Under the pieces are notes generated by a model that did no database searches, was not told where the DNA came from, and saw only the letters and a list, made by a program, of their open reading frames with translations. From assembly GCF_003352045.1 (NCBI RefSeq), contig NZ_CP025815.1, positions 2,480,001-2,544,000 of the forward strand: a stretch of 64,000 nt of DNA. Direction: 5' to 3'. A program made the position numbers and the translations under genes. Below, piece by piece: positions 1-8,227 of the stretch (positions are counted from its first letter, which is position 1; each line of letters opens with the position of its first letter). This DNA comes from Sulfitobacter sp. JL08 (GTDB taxonomy: Bacteria; Pseudomonadota; Alphaproteobacteria; Rhodobacterales; Rhodobacteraceae).

Positions 1-93
1 CGTCTCGTGCGTACGGCGCGCGTCGCCGTGGGTCTTCGCGCGCTCGGTAATAACGCACTGCACGTCGCTCAAAATATCGATGGCTTCCCTCAT
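1..93 (-). CDS. Phage-type DUF6378-like protein, N-terminal part only
   Basis: The first 31 residues are visible before the window edge. They contain ITERAKTHGD, which resembles the conserved start of the phage-associated DUF6378 family (typically 'ERGKTHGD'). A strong AGGAGG sits 7 bases before the ATG and overlaps the end of the preceding small gene, so the two are translationally coupled. The family is common in temperate phages and has no assigned function. The call rests on a short motif only, and the rest of the gene lies outside the window. Confidence 0.45.
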   Translation of the reverse strand, partial: MREAIDILSDVQCVITERAKTHGDARRTHET

Positions 94-94
94 G

Positions 95-202
95 TCATTT
101 CCTCCTCTGCGCAAGTTCAGCACCGATGGCGATCATGCGATCCACCAGTTGCTGCGTCGACAGGTCAGCCAGCGCGCGCACCTCCTTAAACATCCCAAAC
201 AT
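95..202 (-). CDS. Small hypothetical protein upstream of the DUF6378-like gene
   Basis: A 35-residue open frame (starts MFGMFKEVRA, ends AQRRK) ends one base before the next ATG, as expected for a coupled phage-type small gene. A second ATG at 193 is also possible. The ribosome-binding site for either start is weak. It has a charged tail and no recognisable domain. It is reported because its stop overlaps the Shine-Dalgarno region of the following gene. Confidence 0.35.
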   Translation of the reverse strand: MFGMFKEVRALADLSTQQLVDRMIAIGAELAQRRK

Positions 203-459
203 ACTAAACTCTAAATATCTTGTTCAAAAAATTGCCTACAAATTTGTTTGTACCAAATGATTAAAGATAAGCGTGTAATCAGGCGTTGATGCAGGTCAAA
301 CCCAACTATTCAAAGCATGATGAGAACAGTTCTGCATTCTGAAAATCGAAAAAAAAATCCAGCGCAGATAGGCCACGCTTCCACGGCCCTACCCAAAAGC
401 TCGAGGGTGGGGGGCCTCGGCTCAGGGTATTTTGCAGTTTAGAACAATCCTATCCTGAT
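203..459. other. AT-rich intergenic stretch, no gene seen
   Basis: This stretch is distinctly AT-rich compared with the rest of the window, with short A and T runs and stops in all frames. It separates the phage-like small genes from the recombinase remnants and probably contains the promoter for the leftward small genes. Nothing else is recognised. Confidence 0.5.
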
Positions 460-720
460 CTAGTCACTTGCTCGTGCGTTTAGTCTTCGGTGGACGGACA
501 TTCGACTAACGCCCATTCGCTCCGAAATCGCACTTGGCCCAAGGCCTTCATCGCGCAGGGCAGTCACCCGCTCCCGATCAATTCGACGCTTCCCGCCCTT
601 GTAGACTCCCTTCTGTCGAGCTTTTGCAATGCCGTCAGCCTGTCGTTTGCGAATAAGGGCAAGTTCAAATTCGGCGAACGCACCCATCATGTGTAATTGA
701 AGCTTTTGCGAAGGGATCAT
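460..720 (-). pseudogene. 5'-truncated serine recombinase (resolvase/invertase)
   Basis: The 86 residues match only the C-terminal part of a Tn3-type resolvase. They cover the end of the catalytic domain and long helix E (MMGAFAEFELALIRKRQADG), the KGVYKGGKRRIDRE linker and a C-terminal helix-turn-helix (GPSAISERMGVSRMSVHRRL). The first ~100 residues, including the catalytic serine and arginines, are missing, and in-frame TAA/TGA codons lie just upstream of position 720. It faces the intact recombinase at 869-1411 head to head, so it looks like debris of an earlier mobile element. It cannot be catalytic but might still fold as a DNA-binding fragment. Confidence 0.75.
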
Positions 721-758
721 CCCCGTTCGTAACGTATGTCATTATGGGTAAACCTTGC

Positions 759-792
759 GTGACGCACCGGGAGTGAACACTTAGTGCGTCAC
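759..792. repeat. Perfect 9-bp inverted repeat (possible res subsite or operator)
   Basis: GTGACGCAC at 759-767 is repeated inverted as GTGCGTCAC at 784-792, with 16 bases between. It lies between the divergent recombinase remnant and the intact recombinase gene, where resolvases of this class place their res crossover and regulatory sites. Its role is inferred from position and symmetry only. Confidence 0.5.
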
Positions 793-812
793 TTAGGGTT
801 ATATTTGATTTA

Positions 813-840
813 TTGACATAAATGGTTCAACAGTTTAAGA
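813..840 (+). promoter_or_regulatory. Candidate sigma-70 promoter of the serine recombinase
   Basis: A consensus -35 box TTGACA at 813-818 is followed after 16 bases by TTAAGA at 835-840, about 30 bases before the recombinase ATG. The 9-bp inverted repeat lies just upstream, a layout that would allow autoregulation by the recombinase. Confidence 0.4.
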
Positions 841-868
841 CCCTAAATGAACAAATGGAGTGTTCCTT

Positions 869-1411
869 ATGGCTGTCTATGGTTACGCAAGAGTGTCGTC
901 TTTGTCTCAAAGCACTGAGGTGCAAGAACAGTTGCTCAAAGGTGCTGGGTGTTCTGTAATTCGAACTGAAAAGGTGTCAGGGAAAACCAGAGAAGGACGG
1001 GACGAACTGGCGAACTTGATGGATTTCATTGCCGAAGGTGACCAGTTGGTTGTCTGCAAGCTTGATCGTCTAGGCAGAAGCACACGAGACGTGCTCAATC
1101 TCGTACATGAGTTAGAGCAGAAAGGTGCATCACTACGTGTCCTTGAACCTGAGATAGACACCAGTGGGCCAATGGGAAAAATGATACTCACGGTTCTTGG
1201 AATGGTTGGCGAGATGGAACTCAACCACCTCAAGGAACGGCAGAAAGCAGGGATTGAAGCAGCTAAAGCCAAGGGTGTCTACAAAGGTCGTCCTGTCCGT
1301 CTGGATCACAAGAAGATCAGGGAAATGGCATCAGAGGGAATGAAGGTGTCAGCCATTGCCGGGCAAATAGGGTGTTCAAGAGGGGCTATCTATAAAATTC
1401 TAGGGGATTGA
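869..1411 (+). CDS. Serine recombinase, resolvase/invertase family
   Basis: A 180-residue small serine recombinase of normal resolvase length. The N-terminal catalytic domain starts YGYARVSS with Arg8 and nucleophile Ser10. The second active-site motif is KLDRLGRSTRD near residues 64-74. Helix E follows GPMGKMILTVLGMVGEMEL, and the C-terminal helix-turn-helix is MKVSAIAGQIGCSRGAIYKI. ATG 869 is preferred over an in-frame GTG at 860 because GGAG at 857-860 gives 8-base spacing. All catalytic parts are present, so it should be active in resolving or inverting DNA between res-like sites. Local base composition is lower in GC than the core genome, suggesting acquisition with a mobile element. Confidence 0.9.
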   Translation: MAVYGYARVSSLSQSTEVQEQLLKGAGCSVIRTEKVSGKTREGRDELANLMDFIAEGDQLVVCKLDRLGRSTRDVLNLVHELEQKGASLRVLEPEIDTSGPMGKMILTVLGMVGEMELNHLKERQKAGIEAAKAKGVYKGRPVRLDHKKIREMASEGMKVSAIAGQIGCSRGAIYKILGD

Positions 1412-1566
1412 GGCAACAGACCGCACCGCCAGCACCATTCATACGACAGACAGTCCATCCTCGAACATCCGGTAGGCCGCCTTCCTCTTGTGCGCCTAGC
1501 TCGTAGTGTGGGTTTGCTTTTGAAATCAAATCGGCACAGAGTGAATGCTATTAAGGGAGTATACTT

Positions 1567-1974
1567 GTGCGGCTTCGACTTATCTTAGCGACCATCATAC
1601 TGGCCGGCCCAGCCTCGGCACAGAACATCGAAATGCAGAATGGGGAAAACCTTTTTCTGTACTTTTGTGCCGAGTGTCATGGAAGGGATGCAGAAAGCAT
1701 TGGCCCAATGGCAGAAATGCTGGCCGTCGAACCGCCGCGACTTACGACACTTAGCGAACGTAACGGCGGAGAGTTTCCGACAGAAACTGTTGCCATGCAG
1801 ATCGATGGTCGCATGAACATTGGCAGCCACGGCGATATGCCGGTTTTCGGTCCGTATCTGGAAACCATCCAGTCAGTAGCTATCAAACTACCAAGCGGGC
1901 AGACAATGATGGTGACGCAGAACCTTGCTCACCTGATTGCATATCTGAAGGGTGTTCAGAACGAATTAAAATAG
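1567..1974 (+). CDS. Monohaem c-type cytochrome, periplasmic
   Basis: A GTG-initiated 135-residue protein with AAGGGAGT six bases upstream. Residues 1-18 form a signal peptide ending ASA. The haem site CAECH is at residues 34-38, and a candidate distal methionine lies in DMPVFG near residue 95. The fold is the small class I cytochrome c type, found as a free electron carrier or an oxidase/dehydrogenase partner. No oxidase or dehydrogenase gene is adjacent, so its partner is not evident. Flanking genes are recombinases and an unknown membrane protein, suggesting it travels in the accessory region. Confidence 0.85.
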   Translation: MRLRLILATIILAGPASAQNIEMQNGENLFLYFCAECHGRDAESIGPMAEMLAVEPPRLTTLSERNGGEFPTETVAMQIDGRMNIGSHGDMPVFGPYLETIQSVAIKLPSGQTMMVTQNLAHLIAYLKGVQNELK

Positions 1975-2060
1975 TCGGCTTGGCTCAAAGTGCGCAACCT
2001 CGCAGTTGGGAGCCAGTCCGTACATCACTGATCCGCACGTCTCGCGGCTCACCGGATCGT

Positions 2061-2356
2061 CTAGATCATTGATAGTCTCCTTGGCACGAAGCCGACCCGG
2101 ACACTGTCAAAGCGGACTTTCGCTGCGGCAAGTGTGAATGACTGCTGAGCGGGACTTTTCTGCCATTCGAGTCGATCAAGGCATCTGGCGCTTTCGACCC
2201 AGAGCCGACCTTGATCGTGCGCATAGATTGCTGCGGGGGCAAGGAGCGAAGGCGCTGCCAAGATGAGAACGTACAAAAAATGACACCAAAAGCGACCAAG
2301 AGAGGCGCGCGCCTTAGGCGGTCCAAGAGGCTACTCGAGTTCTCTTTTTCAGTCAC
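2061..2356 (-). pseudogene. Small membrane protein with an apparent frameshift
   Basis: The frame opening at 2356 begins MTEKENSSSLLDRLRRAP and enters a hydrophobic helix, then turns into low-quality sequence exactly at a run of six A on the plus strand (2275-2280, T6 in the mRNA). In the -1 frame the helix continues as YVLILAAPSLLAPAAIYAH and runs to a stop at 2061. Joining the frames gives a plausible 98-residue single-pass protein. The start overlaps the stop of the upstream gene by 8 bases, so the two are coupled. This may be a true frameshift mutation, ribosomal slippage or a sequence error. Confidence 0.4.
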
Positions 2357-2987
2357 TTGTCAGGTTCCCTGGCTGGTCCAATTTCATACGCGCTGCCGCC
2401 ACCCTACCGGGTATCAAATCGGCCTTCCAAGCGTCCCAATCACCCCCGGCGCCCATATAGCCGGAATAGACCTTTGCGATGAGATTTGGATCAGCGGAAA
2501 TCTCTTGCCACGAAAGCATTGATAGCTGGGGATGCTTCTGACGCAAACGCTCCAGAAGAACAGCGGCGCCCCAATCCGCCAAACCTGGTTGCTCCGCAAG
2601 ATACACGTAGAGCCAGTGAAAGTCCGCAAGGGGACTGCTTTGCAGTTCGAGATACCCATTTTGAAGCGCCCAAGGGATAACCTCATCTAGAGTATGTCCC
2701 TTAAGGCGAAATGGCCCAACTGAAAAATCAAACCGGTAGACAAGTGATGGGGCCAAGAACGCAGCGACATCTTGCCCATTTTCGATCAGACGGCGGAGCG
2801 CAGGTTGTTGGGCATAGAAATCACTTTCTGCCTGGCGAACTGCCAATAAGACTTCAGATGATACAGATGGCGTCACGATTGAGAAATCGACCTTCGCGAG
2901 GGCGTTCACGCGACTAACAAGGAATAAAGTTGTCCCCAACGCTCCGACAAGAATGCCTAGCAGGCCACCTATAAAAAGCTTTGCCAA
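2349..2987 (-). CDS. Membrane-anchored protein of unknown function
   Basis: A 212-residue protein if it starts at TTG 2987, which has AAAGGG seven bases upstream. An in-frame ATG at 3038 lacks a ribosome-binding site. Residues 3-26 form one transmembrane anchor (FIGGLLGILVGALGTTLFLV). The remainder is soluble and probably periplasmic, rich in Leu, Gln and Trp (WALQNGYLEL, SPLADFHWLYVYLAE, GYMGAGGDWDAWKADL). No known family is recognised. It is translationally coupled to the frameshifted small membrane protein, which hints at a two-component membrane module. Confidence 0.55.
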   Translation of the reverse strand: MAKLFIGGLLGILVGALGTTLFLVSRVNALAKVDFSIVTPSVSSEVLLAVRQAESDFYAQQPALRRLIENGQDVAAFLAPSLVYRFDFSVGPFRLKGHTLDEVIPWALQNGYLELQSSPLADFHWLYVYLAEQPGLADWGAAVLLERLRQKHPQLSMLSWQEISADPNLIAKVYSGYMGAGGDWDAWKADLIPGRVAAARMKLDQPGNLTSD

Positions 2988-3038
2988 AGTGCAGCCCTTT
3001 CGCTTGAGTTGAACACAAAGCCGTAGTGCCGGAGGCAT

Positions 3039-3523
3039 GTGTGACAGATAAAAAGCGGCTTAAGACCCCGCTCCTCATAGTTTGGACAATTTTGCGCTTT
3101 GAGCAATCTGCTATCTGCCGGCACTGTCCAGTCTAGGTTTCGTCTTTTCTCCACCAGCCCATGATTGGAGGCACGCCAACTAGAACGGAATGACGGCATC
3201 AAAGGTTGTGGAAACGGCACAGCCGGCATTCAAAAGTTGTGCAGCATTATGCACTTTGGGCTCGATGCAGTCATTCGAGTGTTTTTCTCTGATGACCGGT
3301 TAGTCGTATTAAGCGGCCGTTCACGACTGGAAATTCAAAATTTTGGTTCTGAACGACTGCTTATACCGGCACCAGACGTTCGCTGCACTCTGTATTAATG
3401 ACCGCCTTGCGGGACGGAGCCGCCACTCGATCAGGACCAGAGTACTTCTCGATTTTTGGGTTGGGTTGAGAATGCAATGATATAGTGCGATTGTAGTCGT
3501 CGCTGAATGTAAGGAGTAACCTC
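3039..3523. other. 485-base gap with a dispersed repeat copy
   Basis: No convincing gene was found. The stretch from about 3240 to 3350 resembles the repeat downstream of the CrtA-like gene: GGGCTCGATGCAGTCATTCG, then a spaced GCGG..C...ATTTTGGTT block. The promoter of the first cyclase probably lies in the last 100 bases. AAGGAG precedes its ATG. Confidence 0.5.
3258..3279 (+). repeat. Dispersed intergenic repeat, family A, copy 1
   Basis: The core GGGCTCGATGCAGTCATTCG matches the copies at 6045 and 8023 (GGGCTCAAGGCAGTCATTCG) with two differences. The similarity extends weakly for about 90 bases downstream compared with copy 2. It lies upstream of a cyclase gene. Confidence 0.55.
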
Positions 3524-5176
3524 ATGAAGCGTCGTCTCGCCGTCATCTTGATGGCTGATATGGTAGACTATTCTGTTGCCATGGACACAAATCAAGGTGC
3601 GGCGATTGAACTGATACGCGAACTTCGTAACAAGTGGTTGGAACCAGAAGTGCTTCGACGAAATGGCGAAGTGCTTAAGCGTTTGGGAGACGGTTGGATA
3701 ATCGTTTTTCCGGCGATTACTGACGCCATTGAAGCTGCTCAAACCGTGCAACTAACTCTTTCCGCCCACCAATTGATAAAATTAAGGATCGCGTTACATC
3801 TCGGAGAGATTGTGGAAGATGATGCTGACCTCTACGGAAACGGGATCAACATCACGGCACGATTGCAGACCGAAGCGCCACCTGGCGGCGTCATGATATC
3901 TGAAGACTTGCACCGGCAATTGGATACATCTCTTGCGGAAACGTTCACACAGTCAGGAAATTTCCAACTCAAGAATATTTCGCGAGAGATAATCGCATTT
4001 CAGTGGCGTCCCAACATTCATCGTTCCGATGATGGGTATGATATTCCGACAATTATAGTGAACGATATAGCGTTTAATGCAGGCAATTCGCAGACTCAGG
4101 ACGCTGCCGTGGATTTGCGCGATCAACTTGTTGACGGCCTTTCCCGCAGAACCGGAGTACGAGTTACTTCGCTAGGGAGACAAGAAGGTAAAGATCCGAC
4201 CTATACTTTGCACGGCCGCCTGCGACTGAGCAAGACAACAGCAAAGATAAGTCTTTCACTTGTTTTGAACCAAACTGGAAAAGTTCTGTGGTCGGATAAC
4301 TACCAGACTCCGACGGACGACCTTTTTGATTTGGTAGATTCGGCTGCAAGCCGTGCGAACAGCTCACTGAGAAGTATTATCAATGCACGAGATGGGGAAC
4401 GCATCGCGAAACTGCCGGAGAATGCCCTGAGCGCGTCCGAACTTAGAGCACGCGCAGCTCACGAGTTTTATGCATTTACAGAAGAGGGCTACAAAAATTC
4501 TGTCAGACTTCTCAATCGGTCACTAAGGCTTTCTCCGGATAATTCAATGAGCCTTGCTATGTGGGCTTATGCAAAGACGTGGCTTCTGCGGATGCGCTAT
4601 CGGGAATTTGACCCAGTGCTTGTTGAGGAAATTTCTACTTGTGCCGATGCTGCTGTAGCATTGAACTCGCAAAGCGACTTCGCGTGTAAAGTTCGTTGCG
4701 AAGTCCAGCTGCATTTATTCGCCGACACGGAAACAGCAAAGCAGGCAGCGGCAAGGGTCGCCAAGCTTAATCCCAACTACGGTCTTCTCAAAATATGCAG
4801 AGCCGAAATCGCGCTTGCTGAAGGGGAATGGAACGAAGTTCGGGCTGAAACCTCCAGTTTCTTTGAGTTTCATTCACCTGATCCGGATGAACCATATGTA
4901 TGCTATCTGCGCGCCGCTGCTGAATTCTTTGACGGGGATTACTGCGCGGCAATTTCTTGGATTAAGCAGGCCATCGAACAATACCCAACGTCAAGAATCT
5001 ATCATCTGTTTCTTTCAGAAATCTTTTTCGCCACAGGTGACGAAGTCGCACAGCAAGAAACTATCTTGCGCGCTAACAAGTTGCCGGACCGCCCAGAAGT
5101 GTTGGCTCCAATTCTTACGTTGCCTGATCAGCACCGATGGCTGATGAAAGCCGTGGCACCATCCCTAAAACATTAG
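3524..5176 (+). CDS. Class III adenylate/guanylate cyclase with C-terminal repeat region (first of three)
   Basis: A 550-residue cytosolic protein. Residues 1-165 are a class III cyclase homology domain. Metal-binding Asp12 lies in MADMVDYS and Asp56 in KRLGDGW. Asp102 lies in ADLYGNG, and the transition-state pair Asn109/Arg113 in GINITARL. All are present, so cAMP or cGMP synthesis is likely. Residues ~180-320 resemble the TolB-like segment that follows such domains in proteobacteria (FNAG..., LVDGLSRRTGVRV). Residues ~330-540 are helical and TPR-like (SVRLLNRSLRLSPDN). The start is supported by AAGGAG nine bases upstream. It stands alone; two paralogues follow within 10 kb. Confidence 0.88.
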   Translation: MKRRLAVILMADMVDYSVAMDTNQGAAIELIRELRNKWLEPEVLRRNGEVLKRLGDGWIIVFPAITDAIEAAQTVQLTLSAHQLIKLRIALHLGEIVEDDADLYGNGINITARLQTEAPPGGVMISEDLHRQLDTSLAETFTQSGNFQLKNISREIIAFQWRPNIHRSDDGYDIPTIIVNDIAFNAGNSQTQDAAVDLRDQLVDGLSRRTGVRVTSLGRQEGKDPTYTLHGRLRLSKTTAKISLSLVLNQTGKVLWSDNYQTPTDDLFDLVDSAASRANSSLRSIINARDGERIAKLPENALSASELRARAAHEFYAFTEEGYKNSVRLLNRSLRLSPDNSMSLAMWAYAKTWLLRMRYREFDPVLVEEISTCADAAVALNSQSDFACKVRCEVQLHLFADTETAKQAAARVAKLNPNYGLLKICRAEIALAEGEWNEVRAETSSFFEFHSPDPDEPYVCYLRAAAEFFDGDYCAAISWIKQAIEQYPTSRIYHLFLSEIFFATGDEVAQQETILRANKLPDRPEVLAPILTLPDQHRWLMKAVAPSLKH

Positions 5177-5211
5177 ACGATTCAGTGGTGCTAACAGTTA
5201 AGCAGACCGCC

Positions 5212-5943
5212 TTAACCTATTTCCAGAACAGGATCGCCACCATCCCAGGCTCCTTTGCTGGAAACGATCCGAGCACGAGTAAACGAACTCCGATCAAAAT
5301 GCCCCTTTTCATGTTGATAGTCCATCTGGTCACGGTGATGACCGGGCTTATATGCTGCTTGCATCATTGCCGCATCGCTTCGCCAGATCGAAACCGTTAT
5401 GCCGTCATGAGCATCAACACCGGCTCCGCTGAATACCGCTCTGCGGATATTGTCGGGAAGCGTTCCGTAATACTCCTGCACATTGTCGACTTCGCGCAAG
5501 AAATTCGCAATGCGAGGGAGGTCATCTGGCCCGGGGTTGTCATATCCGGCTGATGTGAAGACCGCCAAAACACCACCGGGATCGGCAGGCGCTGTAATGA
5601 AGGAGGAGTCTTCCTTTACCGTGCCTCGCCAATTGACCTTGCCCCGATGTGAATACGGCACGACCAACGCATGGTAGGCTTCGACAGTGTCACCAAGAAA
5701 CGAAAGATGATCTTCCGGACTTTCAAAAACCTCCTCTGCATCGCGATGAGAAGAGTAGATACCAAACCCGCCCCATTCTTCTGATATGTTTGTTCGCATG
5801 CCTTCGGAGTTGACTGGCGAGGCGGGATAAAACCTCCAAGATTCCGCAAGCTTCGGGCCCGGAAAAGGATTGTTGTTTCCATCAATCGGTTCCGAAAACC
5901 GTACTCGGTGAAAGACAATCCATTCGTGCTGTCCTGTTTTCAT
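5212..5943 (-). CDS. CrtA-like (spheroidene monooxygenase-like) protein
   Basis: The C-terminal third of this 243-residue protein (SIWRSDAAMMQAAYKPGHHR, then KGHFDRSSFTRARIVSSKGAWDG) resembles the conserved tail of CrtA-like haem oxygenases: 'fm..Ay....H......gwf.e..f.rf....G.w.G'. The N-terminal part (HEWIVFHRVRFSEP) is not recognised. CrtA itself adds keto groups to carotenoids, but no carotenoid genes are nearby, so the substrate is unknown. It is transcribed toward the preceding cyclase and its stop is 36 bases from that gene's stop. The match is by motif memory only; a dimeric alpha/beta-barrel protein of other function is the alternative. Confidence 0.5.
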   Translation of the reverse strand: MKTGQHEWIVFHRVRFSEPIDGNNNPFPGPKLAESWRFYPASPVNSEGMRTNISEEWGGFGIYSSHRDAEEVFESPEDHLSFLGDTVEAYHALVVPYSHRGKVNWRGTVKEDSSFITAPADPGGVLAVFTSAGYDNPGPDDLPRIANFLREVDNVQEYYGTLPDNIRRAVFSGAGVDAHDGITVSIWRSDAAMMQAAYKPGHHRDQMDYQHEKGHFDRSSFTRARIVSSKGAWDGGDPVLEIG

Positions 5944-6044
5944 CGCATTAATCCTCTCGACTGAACATATTCACGCTAGCATGCGCCATTGACTTGACCA
6001 ACTAATGAAGCAGACCTTCGGCATCATCGCAGCATCAGTCAAAA

Positions 6045-6077
6045 TGGGCTCAAGGCAGTCATTCGCCGCGGAGCGCA
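6045..6077 (+). repeat. Dispersed intergenic repeat, family A, copy 2
   Basis: GGGCTCAAGGCAGTCATTCG followed by CCGCGGAGCGC is nearly identical to copy 3 at 8023. It is preceded by AGCATCAGTC, which is also found before the diverged copy at 14758. It lies in the 264-base gap between the CrtA-like gene and the second cyclase, which otherwise shows no gene. Confidence 0.65.
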
Positions 6078-6207
6078 CTAATGTCGGCAGAGCGGACGAA
6101 GTCGCCAGTAAACTGAATTTTGGTTAACACGTTTCGACAATGCTGAAATGATATCACTTGGATCGCGCCATAAATTGAAGCACCCGGCAGTCTGTCCGAA
6201 GAAAATT

Positions 6208-7932
6208 TCACACGGGTGTACCTTTGGGCCTCGGAAGACCCGCAGCCTCGGCTAATTGAAATATCTCATTTGCCACCTTCTCGTCACGGTACAGTTCCTG
6301 TACTCGGACGTATTCGGAAGTCAGGGTCGGATCGTCCGCAAGCGTCGCGGCAATCAACTGGCGCGCACGCTTCGGGTCTCCATTTTTCATGCTGACGACT
6401 GCGCGGAAGATGCGTGAGCATCGGGTCTGGAAAGGAAGGTTACGTGAGCACGCCAGCATTTCGTCGAATTTGCCCATTACGAAATAGGCGCGTATGCGGT
6501 TTTCCAGTATCCAAACAGGAATAAAGGGGTCCATGATTTCGGCGCGTTCGAGCAATTCGAGGCCCTTTTCAGGATCGCCGTTGAAGATGTGAAAGGCTGC
6601 AACCAAACCGACAATATGAGCGTTGTTGGGTGACAGTTGCATGGCGCGCTCATAGTGAATGTATGCCTTGGTGAAGTCTCGGTGTATGCGCAGTTGCATG
6701 TTGCCCATAATGCGGTGCGCATCGGCATCTTCCGGATCAAGGCGCAGTGCCTTCTCGATCATTTGCTGTGCGGCATCGAAGTCAAAATCATCCAGATTCG
6801 ATGCGGAACAGACCTTCATTGAGTAAGCTCTGCTGAAGTTCTTGTCCTCTTCGATCGCGCGGTCGAACCATGCAACAGCCTCGCGGTAATTGTCGAGCGT
6901 TACACCGCCCAACCGGTGTAGCTCCATCCCGCGTAAATAATGCTCATATGCGGTCATCGACTCCGGGCGTTTTAGCTTAGCAGCCTGGATTTCCGCCTGC
7001 TCGATTCGCCCGAAGACGGTTGAAGCCACCCGGACAACGACGTCGTCGAGAATATCCAACAACTCCTGAAAATCGCGCTGAATTCTGTCGCTCCAAATAA
7101 CTGCACCGGTATCACCATTGTACAGCGATACGCTGAGCCGGACACGATTTCCCATCTTGCGCACTGATCCAATTAGGACAAAACCGACCCCAGCATTTCG
7201 ACCGATTTTTACTGGGTCGCGATCGCGCAATTCGTTGGCTGCGGTGCGAGAAACGACAAAGAGACCTTGGACGCGGCTCAGCTCAAGTATCAAGTCCTCT
7301 GCCAGACCGTCGGCCAGGAATGTCTGATCCTCATCAGCGGAGGAAGACGTGCGAAACGGCACAACCGCTACAGAATTTGGTCGACGCTTAGCCGCAACAT
7401 CGGTGCGCGATGCATCTGCTTGGTACAAATGGGCATCCATCCGCTCTTTAACCCTGTACACACTTATAGGTTCAGAAATGCCTTTGAATTGCCGTTGAAC
7501 CGGTGGATCAAATTTGCAGGGCGAAGCTCGGCGGACTTGGGAGAAGAACGCATCGGAAACAAGTATATCACCAGGTGCCGCGTCAGATTGAATCCTAGCC
7601 GTAAGATTGACACCATCTCCAAGTAAATCCTCACCATCCACAAGAACATCGGCCAGATGGAGACCATACCGCATGGCATTTGCGTTTCCCATAGCGGCGA
7701 GACGAGCCCGGCACTCAAGCGCAGCCAACATTGCATTTCGCGGGCTGGCAAACTCTGCGAGAATGCTGTCTCCCGCTTTGTTGAAAACCCGCCCATTGTT
7801 GCTTTCCACAGCGGTCTTTATGGACTGTAATCGGGACGCAATGTCGACGACGGCCCTTTCCTCGTCCTGCTCCATGGCAGCGGTGGAGGATACGGCGTCT
7901 GCCATAAATATTGCGGCAAGTTTGCGGTCCAT
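6208..7932 (-). CDS. Class III adenylate cyclase with TolB-like and TPR regions (second of three)
   Basis: A 574-residue protein starting at ATG 7932, with AAAGGGAG seven bases upstream; an in-frame TTG at 7947 is less likely. The cyclase domain spans about residues 1-165, with Asp12 (FMADAVSS), Asp55 (NKAGDS), Asp102 (GEDLLGDG) and Asn109/Arg113 (VNLTARI). Residues ~185-310 form the TolB-like domain (RRPNSVAVVPFR, FLADGLAEDLILELSRVQGL, IGSVRKMGNRVRLSVSLYN). Residues ~340-560 hold TPR units such as KALRLDPEDADAHRIMGNMQ and HYERAMQLSPNNAHI. It is a cytosolic second-messenger enzyme with a likely protein-binding tail. No cognate kinase or receptor is adjacent. Confidence 0.9.
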   Translation of the reverse strand: MDRKLAAIFMADAVSSTAAMEQDEERAVVDIASRLQSIKTAVESNNGRVFNKAGDSILAEFASPRNAMLAALECRARLAAMGNANAMRYGLHLADVLVDGEDLLGDGVNLTARIQSDAAPGDILVSDAFFSQVRRASPCKFDPPVQRQFKGISEPISVYRVKERMDAHLYQADASRTDVAAKRRPNSVAVVPFRTSSSADEDQTFLADGLAEDLILELSRVQGLFVVSRTAANELRDRDPVKIGRNAGVGFVLIGSVRKMGNRVRLSVSLYNGDTGAVIWSDRIQRDFQELLDILDDVVVRVASTVFGRIEQAEIQAAKLKRPESMTAYEHYLRGMELHRLGGVTLDNYREAVAWFDRAIEEDKNFSRAYSMKVCSASNLDDFDFDAAQQMIEKALRLDPEDADAHRIMGNMQLRIHRDFTKAYIHYERAMQLSPNNAHIVGLVAAFHIFNGDPEKGLELLERAEIMDPFIPVWILENRIRAYFVMGKFDEMLACSRNLPFQTRCSRIFRAVVSMKNGDPKRARQLIAATLADDPTLTSEYVRVQELYRDEKVANEIFQLAEAAGLPRPKGTPV

Positions 7933-8022
7933 TGCTCTCCCTTTCAATCGAAAGCCCAGCGAACCTTACAGCTTTAGCAAAGTTCTAGAATCGCATTATT
8001 CGCGATCACAAGACGGCCGCTC

Positions 8023-8057
8023 CGGGCTCAAGGCAGTCATTCGCTGCGGAGCGCGCC
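8023..8057 (+). repeat. Dispersed intergenic repeat, family A, copy 3
   Basis: GGGCTCAAGGCAGTCATTCG followed by CTGCGGAGCGCGCC. This copy sits in the 295-base gap upstream of the second cyclase and the M20 gene. Together with copy 2 it brackets the cyclase in direct orientation about 2.0 kb apart. Confidence 0.65.
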
Positions 8058-8227
8058 GAGGTCTGCTTTGCCGCCAATCATTTCCTGAAATTTTTTAGGG
8101 GTCAGAACCTAATCACTTGGTGAGCCTTGTCTAATTATCTTAAGTTGAGCCGACATAGCCTTTGATCGCACAGACATCTACCCTACTCTTCCAATATCAC
8201 CTTTCGGAATCCGAAGGAGCCCACAGC

